From contig OZ271846.1 of NCBI GenBank assembly GCA_965601485.1, positions 1,860,001-1,924,000 on the forward strand: a stretch of DNA of 64,000 nucleotides, read 5' to 3'. Made by a program: the position numbers and the translations under genes. Shown in pieces: positions 50,356 through 59,893 of this stretch. The notes beneath the pieces are model-generated. The model made no database searches, was not told the DNA's origin, and worked only from the letters and a program-made list of their open reading frames with translations. The DNA comes from Methylotenera_A aquatica (GTDB lineage Bacteria; Pseudomonadota; Gammaproteobacteria; Burkholderiales; Methylophilaceae). Within the stretch, counting starts at the first letter, position 1. Every line of letters begins with the position of its first letter.

Positions 50356-53169
50356 ATGGAATATATCAAAATACGCGGTGCCCGCACTCACAATCTCAAA
50401 AACATTTCGCTGGATATTCCGCGCAATAAACTAGTCGTCATTACGGGGCTTTCTGGCTCTGGCAAATCTAGTTTGGCATTTGACACCTTGTATGCAGAAG
50501 GCCAGCGGCGTTATGTTGAAAGCCTTTCAGCCTATGCACGCCAGTTTTTGGCACGCATGGATAAACCCGATGTGGACTTAATTGAAGGCTTATCGCCAGC
50601 GATTTCGATTGAGCAAAAATCCACTTCGCACAATCCACGTTCAACCGTTGGTACCGTTACCGAAATTCACGATTATTTGCGCTTGCTTTTCGCACGTGCC
50701 GGAGACCCAGAATGCCCAGACCATCATATTAAGCTAGAAGCGCAAACGGTTAGTCAAATGGTTGATAACGTTTTAGATCTGCCAGAAGAAACCAAGCTGA
50801 TGATTTTGGCGCCTGTGGTGTCCAATCGCAAAGGCGAGCAAGTGGATTTATTTGAGCAGTTAAAAGCGCAAGGTTTTGTGCGCGTGCGCGTGGACGGCAA
50901 AATTTATGAAATTGATGATTTGCCGAAATTAACCAAAACGGTGAAGCATTCTGTAGATGTAGTGATTGACCGCATTAAAGTAAAAGCCGATTTAAAACAA
51001 CGTATCGCTGAATCTTTTGAAACGGCATTACGTTTGGCACAAGGCAAAGCCATTGCAGTAGAAATGGATACCGATAAAGAGCATCTATTTTCAGCCAAGT
51101 TTTCTTGCCCTGTGTGTGATTACTCACTAGCAGAATTAGAGCCGCGCCTGTTCAGTTTTAATAACCCTATGGGTGCTTGCCCAAAATGCGATGGCTTGGG
51201 CAATATCAGCTTTTTTGACCCCAAACGTGTGGTAGCTTTTCCCACTTTATCATTAGCTAGCGGAGCCATCAAAGGCTGGGATAAACGCAACCAGTTTTAC
51301 TTTCAGATGCTGCAAAGTTTGGCGTCACATTACAATTTTGATTTGGAAATGGCGTTTGAAGAATTGCCCTTACCCATTCAAGATGTTTTATTAAATGGCA
51401 GCGGGCGCGAAGTAATTATGTTTAAATACCTCAATGAACGCGGTACTTTTTTTAGTAAAACCCATACCTTTGAAGGTATTTTAAACAATCTACAGCGCCG
51501 TTATCGCGAAAGCGATTCAACCGCAGTGCGTGAAGAATTGTCTAAATACTTAAATAATCAAGCTTGCCCAGAATGTAGTGGTACGCGTTTACGTCGCGAA
51601 GCGCGCCATGTAAAAGTGGGTGGCCAAAATATTCATCAAGTTTGCCAAGTGCCGCTTAAAGTCGCGCTTCACTTTTTTGAAACCCTGCAACTTGAAGGCG
51701 CGAAGCTAGCGATTGCAGACAAAATTGTTAAAGAAATTGAAAATCGCCTTAAATTCTTAACCAATGTGGGGCTGGAATACCTATCACTTTCGCGTTCTGC
51801 AGAAACTTTATCAGGCGGTGAAGCGCAACGGATTCGTTTAGCAAGCCAGATTGGCAGCGGCTTAACGGGTGTGATGTACGTGTTGGATGAGCCAAGTATT
51901 GGCTTGCATCAACGCGACAATGACCGATTGCTAGAAACCCTGAAACGCCTGCGAGATATTGGCAACAGCGTGATTGTGGTGGAGCATGACCACGACGCGA
52001 TTTTAGAAGCGGATTATGTGGTGGATATTGGTCCTGGCGCAGGTGAGCATGGTGGACAGATTGTGGCAGAAGGAACGCCAGCTGAAATTTTAGCCAATCC
52101 AAAATCGTTAACGGGCCAATATTTGAGCGGCAAAAAACAAATCGAATACAAAAAAACTCGCACCAAGCCAGACCCAGCGCGCTGGTTAAAACTATCCAAC
52201 GCCACAGGCAATAATTTACGCGATGTTTCGGTTGAAATCCCGGTTGGCTTACTCACGTGCGTAACAGGCGTATCAGGCTCTGGCAAATCAACATTAATTA
52301 ATGACACCCTATACCGGGTGGTTGCGCAACATTTGTATGGCAGCAATACAGAACCTTCGCCCTTTAGTGAAATTGATGGCTTAGCGTTTTTTGATAAAGT
52401 GGTAGATGTAGACCAAAGCCCAATCGGACGTACACCTAGATCTAACCCTGCCACCTACACAGGTTTATTTACTCCGATTCGCGATTTATTCGCAGGCGTG
52501 CCCGAAAGCCGTGCGCGTGGGTATGGGCCTGGCAGATACTCATTTAACGTCAAAGGTGGCCGCTGTGAAGCCTGCCAAGGCGACGGTGTGATTCGCGTTG
52601 AAATGCACTTTCTGCCTGACGTTTATGTGCCATGCGATGTGTGCAAAGGTAAACGGTATAACCGTGAAACGCTAGAGATTAATTTTAAAGGAAAAAATAT
52701 CCGCGAAGTGCTGGAATTAACGGTTGAACAAGCGCATGACTTTTTCCAAGCGCAGCCAGTCATTTCACGCAAACTTAAAACATTGCTGGATGTTGGCTTG
52801 GGCTATATTACCTTAGGCCAATCGGCCACCACCTTAAGCGGTGGTGAAGCACAGCGTGTTAAATTATCACTAGAACTAAGTAAACGTGATACAGGCCGTA
52901 CTCTTTACATTTTGGATGAGCCAACAACCGGTTTGCATTTTGCGGATATTCAATTATTGCTCGATGTGATTCATCGCTTGCGCAATGCAGGCAACACCAT
53001 TGTGATTATTGAGCACAACTTAGATGTAATTAAAACCGCTGATTGGTTGATTGATATGGGGCCCGAGGGCGGCGATGGCGGCGGAATTGTAGTGGGGGTA
53101 GGCACGCCCGAGACCTTAGCCGAAAATACGCAGAGTTATACTGGAAAATATTTAAAACAGATGCTTTGA
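50356..53169 (+). CDS. uvrA: Excinuclease ABC subunit A
   Basis: Damage-recognition ATPase of nucleotide excision repair. 937 aa counted from ATG 50356 (MEYIKIRGARTHNLKNI is the family start; the frame extends 14 codons upstream). Two ABC modules have Walker A GLSGSGKSSLAFDT and GVSGSGKSTLINDT, and signatures LSGGEAQRIRLASQ and LSGGEAQRVKLSLE. Zinc-binding cysteines lie in CPVCDYS...CPKCDG and in CEACQGDG...CDVCKGKR. It is divergent from the MFS gene with about 100 bp between starts. I see no clear LexA box there. Confidence 0.98.
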   Translation: MEYIKIRGARTHNLKNISLDIPRNKLVVITGLSGSGKSSLAFDTLYAEGQRRYVESLSAYARQFLARMDKPDVDLIEGLSPAISIEQKSTSHNPRSTVGTVTEIHDYLRLLFARAGDPECPDHHIKLEAQTVSQMVDNVLDLPEETKLMILAPVVSNRKGEQVDLFEQLKAQGFVRVRVDGKIYEIDDLPKLTKTVKHSVDVVIDRIKVKADLKQRIAESFETALRLAQGKAIAVEMDTDKEHLFSAKFSCPVCDYSLAELEPRLFSFNNPMGACPKCDGLGNISFFDPKRVVAFPTLSLASGAIKGWDKRNQFYFQMLQSLASHYNFDLEMAFEELPLPIQDVLLNGSGREVIMFKYLNERGTFFSKTHTFEGILNNLQRRYRESDSTAVREELSKYLNNQACPECSGTRLRREARHVKVGGQNIHQVCQVPLKVALHFFETLQLEGAKLAIADKIVKEIENRLKFLTNVGLEYLSLSRSAETLSGGEAQRIRLASQIGSGLTGVMYVLDEPSIGLHQRDNDRLLETLKRLRDIGNSVIVVEHDHDAILEADYVVDIGPGAGEHGGQIVAEGTPAEILANPKSLTGQYLSGKKQIEYKKTRTKPDPARWLKLSNATGNNLRDVSVEIPVGLLTCVTGVSGSGKSTLINDTLYRVVAQHLYGSNTEPSPFSEIDGLAFFDKVVDVDQSPIGRTPRSNPATYTGLFTPIRDLFAGVPESRARGYGPGRYSFNVKGGRCEACQGDGVIRVEMHFLPDVYVPCDVCKGKRYNRETLEINFKGKNIREVLELTVEQAHDFFQAQPVISRKLKTLLDVGLGYITLGQSATTLSGGEAQRVKLSLELSKRDTGRTLYILDEPTTGLHFADIQLLLDVIHRLRNAGNTIVIIEHNLDVIKTADWLIDMGPEGGDGGGIVVGVGTPETLAENTQSYTGKYLKQML

Positions 53170-53204
53170 ACCTTTTTAATTGTAAGCAGGTTTAACGTTT
53201 TTAA

Positions 53205-54476
53205 TTACTTTGATGTAAGGGCAACCCTATCTAAAACAGATTGATAGTAGTCCAATGTTTGTGCGGCTACCACTTCCGGTGAAAAACGCTTTTTACAATC
53301 TTCAATCGCATTTTTAGATAATCGTTGCATTTTTTCAACGTCATTAATCAGCACCAACACTTTTTCAGCAATACTTTCTGGTGATTCTGATTCAGCTAAT
53401 ACCCCGTTGTAATCATCAATAACTATTTCTTTCACGCCACCGACAGCAGTTGCTACAGTTGGACATCCCGCGGCTAAAGACTCCAATAAAGAAAGCGGGA
53501 AATTTTCATATCTAGAACAAACTACTGTTATGAGTGCTTTTTTTCGTTGCTCAGAAATACTCTCTTGATCACAATGCCCCAAAAACCGAATGCGTTTTTT
53601 AATATCTGCATCTAATATAAATCGCTCAATGTAGTCATCAATTTTAAAATCTTCACCATCAATTGTTAAGCCTCTATCTGGTCCAACAAATAATAACTCA
53701 AGATCACTGTTTTGCAGCGCAATCTGCCTAAATGCCTCTAATACTAAATCGCCACCTTTAACTGAGTCAAACCGTCCAACAAATAAAATAAATGGTTTCT
53801 GACTGATTGAATATTGCCATTTCATGTCATATCCGACCTCAGGAACTGGGTTTGGAATCACCTGAGCATGTGATAGCTCTAGGCCGTAGTACTGTCTCAC
53901 TTTATTTAATACATCAAGACTAGGAGATGTTAGACCTTGAGAATTCCTTATGGCCTCGCCTTCATTAAAGACTCTTAATTTAAAATCCCAGGCATTGTGT
54001 GCTTGTAAAATGGGACCTATTAAAAACCAAGGGCCATGAAGTCGAGTGACAACTGGCACATTAGTTTTTTTTGTTACTAAATTGCCTGTTCCAAAAGACT
54101 CTTCAATTTCTAATATATCTAAAGTTACAGTTAATTCTTTTACAGCCATTAATATTTTGTTAGCGCTTCTCTCTATATTTCTTTGATATTGAAATTTATA
54201 AATATATTTAATATTAATTCTAAATAAAACTTTATCTAGCAACTGCTTAACTGTGGCGTGGTCCACTTTTACTCTTGATAAATCGATTAAACGATTTTTA
54301 ACTTCTGACCCCAGCAGAGAGGCGGCAAATACGATAGGCTTAGCAATTTCATCCAATCCTAAAAGAAGATTGTGTGTATAGGTGACAATACCATTTTGAA
54401 AGTGATTAAGAGGCCAGCCTGGCGTTGCTATTGCCACGGAAAGTTTTCTTTTCTTATGTTTTGAAAGATTTTGCAT
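53205..54476 (-). CDS. Glycosyltransferase family 4 protein
   Basis: 423 aa, GT-B fold. The C-terminal domain has FVGRFDSVKGGDLVLEAF, LLFVGPDRG and the nucleotide-sugar site CSRYENFPLSLLESLAAG (E-x7-E type). The N-terminus starts with PGWPLNHFQNGIVTYTHNLL. A retaining sugar transferase acting on surface polysaccharide is likely. Its start overlaps the polymerase-like gene by 23 bp, so the two form one operon. Confidence 0.9.
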   Translation of the reverse strand: MQNLSKHKKRKLSVAIATPGWPLNHFQNGIVTYTHNLLLGLDEIAKPIVFAASLLGSEVKNRLIDLSRVKVDHATVKQLLDKVLFRINIKYIYKFQYQRNIERSANKILMAVKELTVTLDILEIEESFGTGNLVTKKTNVPVVTRLHGPWFLIGPILQAHNAWDFKLRVFNEGEAIRNSQGLTSPSLDVLNKVRQYYGLELSHAQVIPNPVPEVGYDMKWQYSISQKPFILFVGRFDSVKGGDLVLEAFRQIALQNSDLELLFVGPDRGLTIDGEDFKIDDYIERFILDADIKKRIRFLGHCDQESISEQRKKALITVVCSRYENFPLSLLESLAAGCPTVATAVGGVKEIVIDDYNGVLAESESPESIAEKVLVLINDVEKMQRLSKNAIEDCKKRFSPEVVAAQTLDYYQSVLDRVALTSK

Positions 54477-55830
54477 TACTGTGACCCATTAATTTTTTTT
54501 GTTTCGCTAAAAGTTCTGATTGCCCTAATAATGCACCAGCTAAAAACAAATGCATAACACTCATACCAGCATTAGGAACAGAATCAAAAATGCAAATAGC
54601 CAATATTAGTGCTAGTGCTGCAAAGTAAACCTTTTGTCGTGGATTTTGTATATTTTCAATATTTTTATGCGCATAAAACAAAGGGATAAGTAAAATGATA
54701 TAAAATAATATAAAGCCTATAAATCCATTCATACCTAGCTCTATAATCCATTTTCCATCGGTTACACTAATATCTTTGCCGTCTTCATTGTAAACGCGAT
54801 TTCTTCCCCACCCGTTCCAGCCGAAATAAGGCCTCTCCATTGCACGCGCCAGCAAAATAGTTTCGTTATTAAACCTAAAATCTAAAGACTGCGCACGTTC
54901 AGGGCTATATTGTTGAATGGTGCTCACGATTTCTCGGTCTGGAAAAATATCTGCAATTTTAGCTGCTGGATAGGTGAAAACGATAGCTGCTATTACTAAA
55001 GCCCATTTAGTCTGTTTTGCTGGCTTTAATTTAAAAATGAACAGCATGGCTACAAGCGCGTAAATCATGGCAGACCATGTTTTGCATAACACCAAAATAA
55101 TGGCTAGGTAAATCGCCACCTTTGATGCAGAAAAAACGGAAACGCGCACTTTGTTTTTTTGTAGCGCAAGTGCTGCAATAACGCATGTCGTAATCCAAAA
55201 TGCTAAGCCCAAACCATGTCCGTAAAACACGGTTGGTCTATACCCTTCACCGCGCATCTGTTGCAGAAAGTCAACATTCGAATAGCCATATACCCAATTG
55301 TGAAATTGTGGGCTTAGTCTAAGCTCGACCAACATAAATGGCGTATAAACAAGACCCATTACTACTAAAGCTTTAAATATTTTCTCGTTATCTTCTACAT
55401 TATTTAAGAAGAACCTACCTAAAAAAAACGGCATCAGTGTTAGTAAAACGCGTACTACCGTAGAAAGCGCATCATAATGAGTTAATGCAGGGAAGTATTT
55501 ACTCCCAATAACAAATGCATCAGAGTTTAACTCTGTGGATATCACTAAAACTAATAAGTATCCAATTAGTATTTTCGAAGGAAATCCAGATGGAAAAATA
55601 GTAAATTTTTTGTTTTTAATAAATAAGAATAGCGCCAAAGACAGCGATGTTAAGGTTTCTCTATCGATGGGGGGAATCAGCGGATAATCGACAGAAAATC
55701 CATTGGGTAAAAACATAATCGCAAGCGTGAAAGCAAAAAAGATGGCTTGTTTGGCAGGATATTTAGAAAGCAACCAGAATATTAGCAAAGGCCAACTGTA
55801 AAAAACTAAGATGCCAAAAATATTGGGCAC
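54454..55830 (-). CDS. O-antigen ligase/polymerase-like membrane protein
   Basis: 458 aa with 10-12 predicted membrane helices. The large periplasmic loop (about 285-345) is followed by YFGWNGWGRN and GMNGFIGFILFYIILLIPLF, as in the Wzy_C/O-antigen ligase superfamily. It may polymerise or ligate an exopolysaccharide. It forms a pair with the glycosyltransferase. No flippase, exporter or other sugar genes are near, so this is not a full polysaccharide locus. Confidence 0.78.
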   Translation of the reverse strand: MPNIFGILVFYSWPLLIFWLLSKYPAKQAIFFAFTLAIMFLPNGFSVDYPLIPPIDRETLTSLSLALFLFIKNKKFTIFPSGFPSKILIGYLLVLVISTELNSDAFVIGSKYFPALTHYDALSTVVRVLLTLMPFFLGRFFLNNVEDNEKIFKALVVMGLVYTPFMLVELRLSPQFHNWVYGYSNVDFLQQMRGEGYRPTVFYGHGLGLAFWITTCVIAALALQKNKVRVSVFSASKVAIYLAIILVLCKTWSAMIYALVAMLFIFKLKPAKQTKWALVIAAIVFTYPAAKIADIFPDREIVSTIQQYSPERAQSLDFRFNNETILLARAMERPYFGWNGWGRNRVYNEDGKDISVTDGKWIIELGMNGFIGFILFYIILLIPLFYAHKNIENIQNPRQKVYFAALALILAICIFDSVPNAGMSVMHLFLAGALLGQSELLAKQKKLMGHSNAKSFKT

Positions 55831-55928
55831 AAGATTACCTTAATAGAAAATAGCAGATTGTAAAAATTAACATTTGCATATGGCAAAAATATAAATGTTA
55901 AAAATTATATTCTTTAAAAACTTAATAT

Positions 55929-56663
55929 CTATGGCACTTCCACAAGCCGCATTCTTGCTTTTATAGTCGCGATCCGTCGGTTTAAATAGCGCGTATTTCG
56001 ATGATCATCATAAAAAAGTGGGTTAGGAATCATAGCCGCCAGCTTTGCCGCTTGCGTTATACCTAAACCTTTCGCCGTTGTTTTAAAGTAATGCTTAGCC
56101 GCCGCTTCTGCACCAAATAAGCCATTCCCCCACTCAATCATATTGAGATAAATTTCTAAAATACGGCGCTTGGTAAGCATTTTTTCTAGCATTAGCGTAA
56201 TTACCGCTTCTTCTGCCTTGCGCCAAGGTGTTCGCCCGCTGGATAAAAATAGATTCTTGGCAAGTTGCTGACTAATGGTAGAGCCGCCGCCAACAATTTT
56301 TCCTTTTTTGATGTTTTTATCTAAGGCCTTTTCGATACCTTCCCAATCAAAACCTTCATGATGCTTAAATTTTGCATCTTCACTGGCGATAACAGCACGT
56401 TTTAGGTGTGTGGATATCTTTGCGTAATCGACCCATTTATGTTTCAACTCGGCATCTGGCTTGGACTTCTGAATAATAGCAAGCCTGTCATCCATAAACG
56501 CGGTTGAGCTTGGGTTAAACTTAATCCACCAGACGATATGCAAGAAAATCCACAACTGATATAAAATCAGCCATGTTAAAAATAATACGATTGCACGATT
56601 AAAATAACCCCAAAAACCAAGCGATCTTGCACTAGCCTTGCTGTTAAATAACCAGCGTAGCAC
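55929..56663 (-). CDS. mtgA: Monofunctional biosynthetic peptidoglycan transglycosylase
   Basis: GT51 glycosyltransferase that polymerises lipid II. 244 aa. One N-terminal membrane helix (VLFLTWLILYQLWIFLHIVW) leads to the catalytic domain: VIASEDAKFKHHEGFDWEGI with the catalytic Glu, GGSTISQQLAKNLFLSSGR, and KRRILEIYLNMIEWGNGLFG. Its start touches the aroE stop without a gap. Confidence 0.95.
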   Translation of the reverse strand: MLRWLFNSKASARSLGFWGYFNRAIVLFLTWLILYQLWIFLHIVWWIKFNPSSTAFMDDRLAIIQKSKPDAELKHKWVDYAKISTHLKRAVIASEDAKFKHHEGFDWEGIEKALDKNIKKGKIVGGGSTISQQLAKNLFLSSGRTPWRKAEEAVITLMLEKMLTKRRILEIYLNMIEWGNGLFGAEAAAKHYFKTTAKGLGITQAAKLAAMIPNPLFYDDHRNTRYLNRRIATIKARMRLVEVP

Positions 56664-57497
56664 TTAAGATTTTTCCATTTGCAGCGATTTAACTATTTGT
56701 ATAACTGGCTTTGTTTCTGGCCTTACTCCACGCCACAAATAAAACGCTTCTGCCGCTTGCTCTACCAGCATACCTAATCCGTCAGCCACTTGAGCACCCG
56801 ATGCTTTAGCCAGCGCAATAAAAGGCGTTTCGCGGCCATACATCATGTCGTAGGCTAAAGCATTTACTGAAAAGTTACTCACACTAATATCAGGCAAATC
56901 GTCTGTTAACCCTGTAGAAGTAGCATTTATTACAATATCAAACGGGTGATTTTTAAACATTACAAATTCACCCGCATTTATTTCTAGCTTACCAAGTTTT
57001 AGTCGATTAAATGTATTGGCAAGCAGCACAGCCTTATGAAGGGTTCGATTAGCCACAGACAACAGGGCCCCTGCTTCTAGCAAGGGTAAAACCACGCCAT
57101 AGGCTGCGCCACCCGCCCCCATTAACAAAACGGTTTTTTGATTAATAGCGATATTTAAGTTTTGAGTGATATCAGATACCAAACCCACACCGTCCGTATT
57201 ATCGCCATAAATTTTATTTTGTTTAAAAGTTAAGGTGTTTACCGCGCCTGCCAAATGCGCGCGCTGTGTCAATTCATCACACAATTTAAACGCCTCAAAC
57301 TTAAACGGCACCGTGACATTTGCGCCTTTAAACCCGTGCGCGATTAATTCCCTTACCTTAGCTTCAAATCCATTCAGCGGCGCGTGTATTGCTTCATAGC
57401 TAATATTTTGATTGGTTTGCTTGGCAAACGCGGCATGAATAGTAGGTGATTTACTGTGATCAATAGGGTTACCTATCACAGCATACTTATCTACCAT
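56664..57497 (-). CDS. aroE: Shikimate dehydrogenase
   Basis: NADP-dependent reduction of 3-dehydroshikimate. 277 aa. NPIDHSKSPTIHAAF binds shikimate, NVTVPFKFEAF has the catalytic Lys, DNTDGVGLV the Asp, and LMGAGGAAYGV the NADP-binding loop. It ends with GVRPETKPV. The gene lies between mtgA (0 bp) and the rhodanese gene (3 bp), so the three are one operon. Confidence 0.97.
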   Translation of the reverse strand: MVDKYAVIGNPIDHSKSPTIHAAFAKQTNQNISYEAIHAPLNGFEAKVRELIAHGFKGANVTVPFKFEAFKLCDELTQRAHLAGAVNTLTFKQNKIYGDNTDGVGLVSDITQNLNIAINQKTVLLMGAGGAAYGVVLPLLEAGALLSVANRTLHKAVLLANTFNRLKLGKLEINAGEFVMFKNHPFDIVINATSTGLTDDLPDISVSNFSVNALAYDMMYGRETPFIALAKASGAQVADGLGMLVEQAAEAFYLWRGVRPETKPVIQIVKSLQMEKS

Positions 57498-57500
57498 TAT

Positions 57501-57950
57501 TTAGTTTGTCCAAGGCAAATTGGCATGCTTCCAGCCGTTAATCAATGTACGTTGCTTTGCGGCATTCGCTTCACCTTCAAAGCCTTCTAGCATATTGTAA
57601 GCTTGGTTATACCCTAATTGCTGCGCTACAACTGCGGCGTTGTGACTGCGTCCGCCAGTACGGCACATGAAGATAATGGTTTTGTCTTGAATAGCTAGGC
57701 TTTGCAATTGCGCAGTAAAATCCGCGTTCGCAATCATGCCAGGGTAAAACGCCCATTCAATGTGAATCGCGTTTGGCACGCGACCAACCAAATCCAACTC
57801 AGCTTGGCTGCGCACATCAATTAAAACGGCATTGCCGTCTTGACGCAAGATATCAAAAGCCTCTTGCGGGCTTAATTCGCCAGCATAAGGCAAGTTTTTG
57901 TTTGCAGAACGCTGTTTGGCTGTATTCAACAGCTCTGTAATTAGTTGCAT
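57501..57950 (-). CDS. Rhodanese-like domain protein
   Basis: 149 aa, single rhodanese domain. The active-site loop is MCRTGGRSHNAA with the persulfide Cys. PQEAFDILRQDGNAVLIDVR starts the fold and LEGFEGEANAAK follows the active site. The open frame runs 48 codons further upstream, but that part overlaps the NtrC site of glnA and looks non-coding, so I take ATG 57950 (MQLITELLN). It is the first gene of rhodanese-aroE-mtgA. Confidence 0.9.
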   Translation of the reverse strand: MQLITELLNTAKQRSANKNLPYAGELSPQEAFDILRQDGNAVLIDVRSQAELDLVGRVPNAIHIEWAFYPGMIANADFTAQLQSLAIQDKTIIFMCRTGGRSHNAAVVAQQLGYNQAYNMLEGFEGEANAAKQRTLINGWKHANLPWTN

Positions 57951-58046
57951 CGCAATTTTCGACCTGAAAAAAATTAAATAAATTATAGCGCGAAAAACTA
58001 CTATCCAAGGGATGCTTTCTAGCGCACTTTTGCCAGCATTTAATTT

Positions 58047-58063
58047 TGCACTAAATTGGTGCA
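58047..58063. promoter_or_regulatory. NtrC binding site upstream of glnA
   Basis: TGCACTAAATTGGTGCA differs by one base from the enteric NtrC consensus TGCACTAAAATGGTGCA. It is 107 bp upstream of the -24 element, a normal enhancer distance. Confidence 0.8.
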
Positions 58064-58152
58064 CAATTAGTTTACGCGCCCTAAAAATGGGCACTAGATT
58101 TTGCTACTATTTGCTAAGTGAATGCCACAAAGTGGCTTTTTGCTATTTTTAG

Positions 58153-58169
58153 CTGGCACAGTTCCTGCT
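58153..58169 (+). promoter_or_regulatory. Sigma-54 (-24/-12) promoter of glnA
   Basis: CTGGCACAGTTCCTGCT has the invariant GG and GC exactly 10 bp apart and fits YTGGCACrNNNNTTGCW with one mismatch. It lies about 140 bp before the glnA start. With the upstream NtrC site and the ntrBC genes behind glnA it indicates nitrogen-limitation control. Confidence 0.82.
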
Positions 58170-58190
58170 AAAATAACTTGTTAAAAGTTT

Positions 58191-58205
58191 GTGCAAAAAT
58201 TGCAC
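58191..58205. promoter_or_regulatory. Palindrome GTGCAAAAATTGCAC in the glnA leader
   Basis: Inverted repeat between the sigma-54 promoter and a possible sigma-70 promoter (TTTGAC near 58214, TACAAT near 58236). It may be a low-affinity NtrC site that represses the sigma-70 start under nitrogen limitation, in analogy to enteric glnAp1. This is an inference from position. Confidence 0.4.
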
Positions 58206-58309
58206 AGTCATTTTTTTGACTCAATAATTTAAGCCATACAATTTACTCAACGAATTACGAATCATTATGCATCAATTAAAGTCCGTCATTTAGAATCTAG
58301 GAGAGATCA

Positions 58310-59719
58310 ATGTCAGTTGCAAATGTAATGAAAATGGTAAAAGAAAACGACATCAAGTTTGTTGATTTTCGTTTTACCGATACGCGTGGTAAAGAGCAAC
58401 ACGTAACTGTGCCTGTTTCAGCGTTTGATGAATCAAAATTTACAGAAGGCCATGCATTTGATGGCTCTTCAATCGCTGGCTGGAAAGGTATTCAAGCCTC
58501 TGATATGCAATTGATGCCTGATGCATCAACAGCAAACATTGATCCATTTATGGACGAACCAACATTGATTTTAACGTGCGATGTGGTTGACCCAACTGAT
58601 GGTAAAGGTTATGACCGTGACCCACGTTCACTTGCTAAACGTGCTGAATCTTATTTAAAAGCCAGTGGTTTAGGTGATACGGCTTACTTTGGCCCAGAGC
58701 CAGAATTCTTTATTTTTGATTCAATCAACTGGTCTGTCGATATGCACGGTAGCTCTGTAAAAATCAATTCAGAAGAAGCAGCATGGTCATCTAGCGAAAA
58801 ATTTGAAGGCGGCAACACAGGCCATCGCCCAGCCGTTAAAGGGGGTTATTTCCCAGTTCCACCTGTCGATTCATTACAAGACGTTCGTTCTGCCATGTGT
58901 TTAACTTTAGAATCGATGGGAGTGCCTGTTGAAGTGCATCATCATGAGGTTGCAACGGCTGGCCAATGTGAAATTGGTACTAAATTTGCCACATTGACAC
59001 AACGTGCTGACTGGACTCAAATCCTTAAATATGTAGTGCTAAACACAGCACACGCTTACGGTAAAACAGCCACATTTATGCCTAAACCAATGTTTGGTGA
59101 TAACGGTTCTGGTATGCATGTTCACCAGTCTGTTTGGAAAGATGGCAAAAATTTATTCGCAGGCGACGGCTATGCTGGTTTAAGCGATTTTGCTTTGTAT
59201 TACATCGGTGGCATTATCAAGCATGCGCGCGCATTAAACGCGATTACTAACCCAGGTACCAACTCATACAAACGCTTAGTGCCACATTACGAAGCGCCAG
59301 TAAAATTGGCTTATTCTGCTAAAAACCGTTCTGCTGCTATTCGTATCCCGTTTGTACATGGCGAAAAAGCACGTCGTGTTGAAGCACGTTTCCCAGATCC
59401 AATCGCCAACCCATACTTAGCATTTTCTGCATTGCTAATGGCTGGTTTAGATGGTGTACAAAACAAGATTCACCCAGGTGAGCCAGCAACAAAAGACTTG
59501 TACCATCTTCCACCAGAAGAAGATGCATTAATCCCTACAGTGTGTTCTTCATTAGAACAAGCGCTTGAGTATTTAGACAAAGACCGCGAATTCTTAACTC
59601 GCGGTGGTGTATTCTCTGAAGACTGGATTGATTCTTACATTGCATTAAAAATGGAAGAAGTCACTAAGTTACGTCAAACGCCTCATCCAGTTGAGTTTGG
59701 TTTATACTACAGCTGCTAG
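58310..59719 (+). CDS. glnA: Glutamine synthetase, type I (beta)
   Basis: ATP-dependent ammonia assimilation. 469 aa, dodecameric GSI type. FDGSSIAGWKGI, the GPEPEFFIFD and HHHEVATAGQCEIG metal-binding motifs and the NPGTNSYKRLVP loop are present. DLYHLPPEE near residue 398 contains the Tyr that GlnE adenylylates, so activity is under GlnE/PII control. The Shine-Dalgarno AGGAGAG is strong. It is preceded by NtrC and sigma-54 sites and followed by a terminator. Confidence 0.98.
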   Translation: MSVANVMKMVKENDIKFVDFRFTDTRGKEQHVTVPVSAFDESKFTEGHAFDGSSIAGWKGIQASDMQLMPDASTANIDPFMDEPTLILTCDVVDPTDGKGYDRDPRSLAKRAESYLKASGLGDTAYFGPEPEFFIFDSINWSVDMHGSSVKINSEEAAWSSSEKFEGGNTGHRPAVKGGYFPVPPVDSLQDVRSAMCLTLESMGVPVEVHHHEVATAGQCEIGTKFATLTQRADWTQILKYVVLNTAHAYGKTATFMPKPMFGDNGSGMHVHQSVWKDGKNLFAGDGYAGLSDFALYYIGGIIKHARALNAITNPGTNSYKRLVPHYEAPVKLAYSAKNRSAAIRIPFVHGEKARRVEARFPDPIANPYLAFSALLMAGLDGVQNKIHPGEPATKDLYHLPPEEDALIPTVCSSLEQALEYLDKDREFLTRGGVFSEDWIDSYIALKMEEVTKLRQTPHPVEFGLYYSC

Positions 59720-59741
59720 ATTAAAAATTAGTTTAATGCAC

Positions 59742-59775
59742 CAAAAAAGGGCAGCGAAAGCTGTCCTTTTTTATT
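59742..59775 (+). terminator. Intrinsic terminator after glnA
   Basis: AAAAGGGCAGC, a GAAA tetraloop and GCTGTCCTTTT with a T-run, 23 bp after the stop. It separates glnA from ntrBC transcription. Confidence 0.85.
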
Positions 59776-59893
59776 TTGTGCAACTATGTGCACATATCTA
59801 TAATTTTTCTGGCTTTTGAACCCGCTGATAATAGTCAACCATATTAACAAATCCTTCGTTGCTAACTGTAACAGTCTCATCTAAACTATTGCT

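Noticed and set aside
57951..58094. 48-codon N-terminal extension of the rhodanese ORF
   Set aside because: It overlaps the NtrC site and AT-rich promoter DNA of glnA, and rhodanese homologues begin near MQLITELL.
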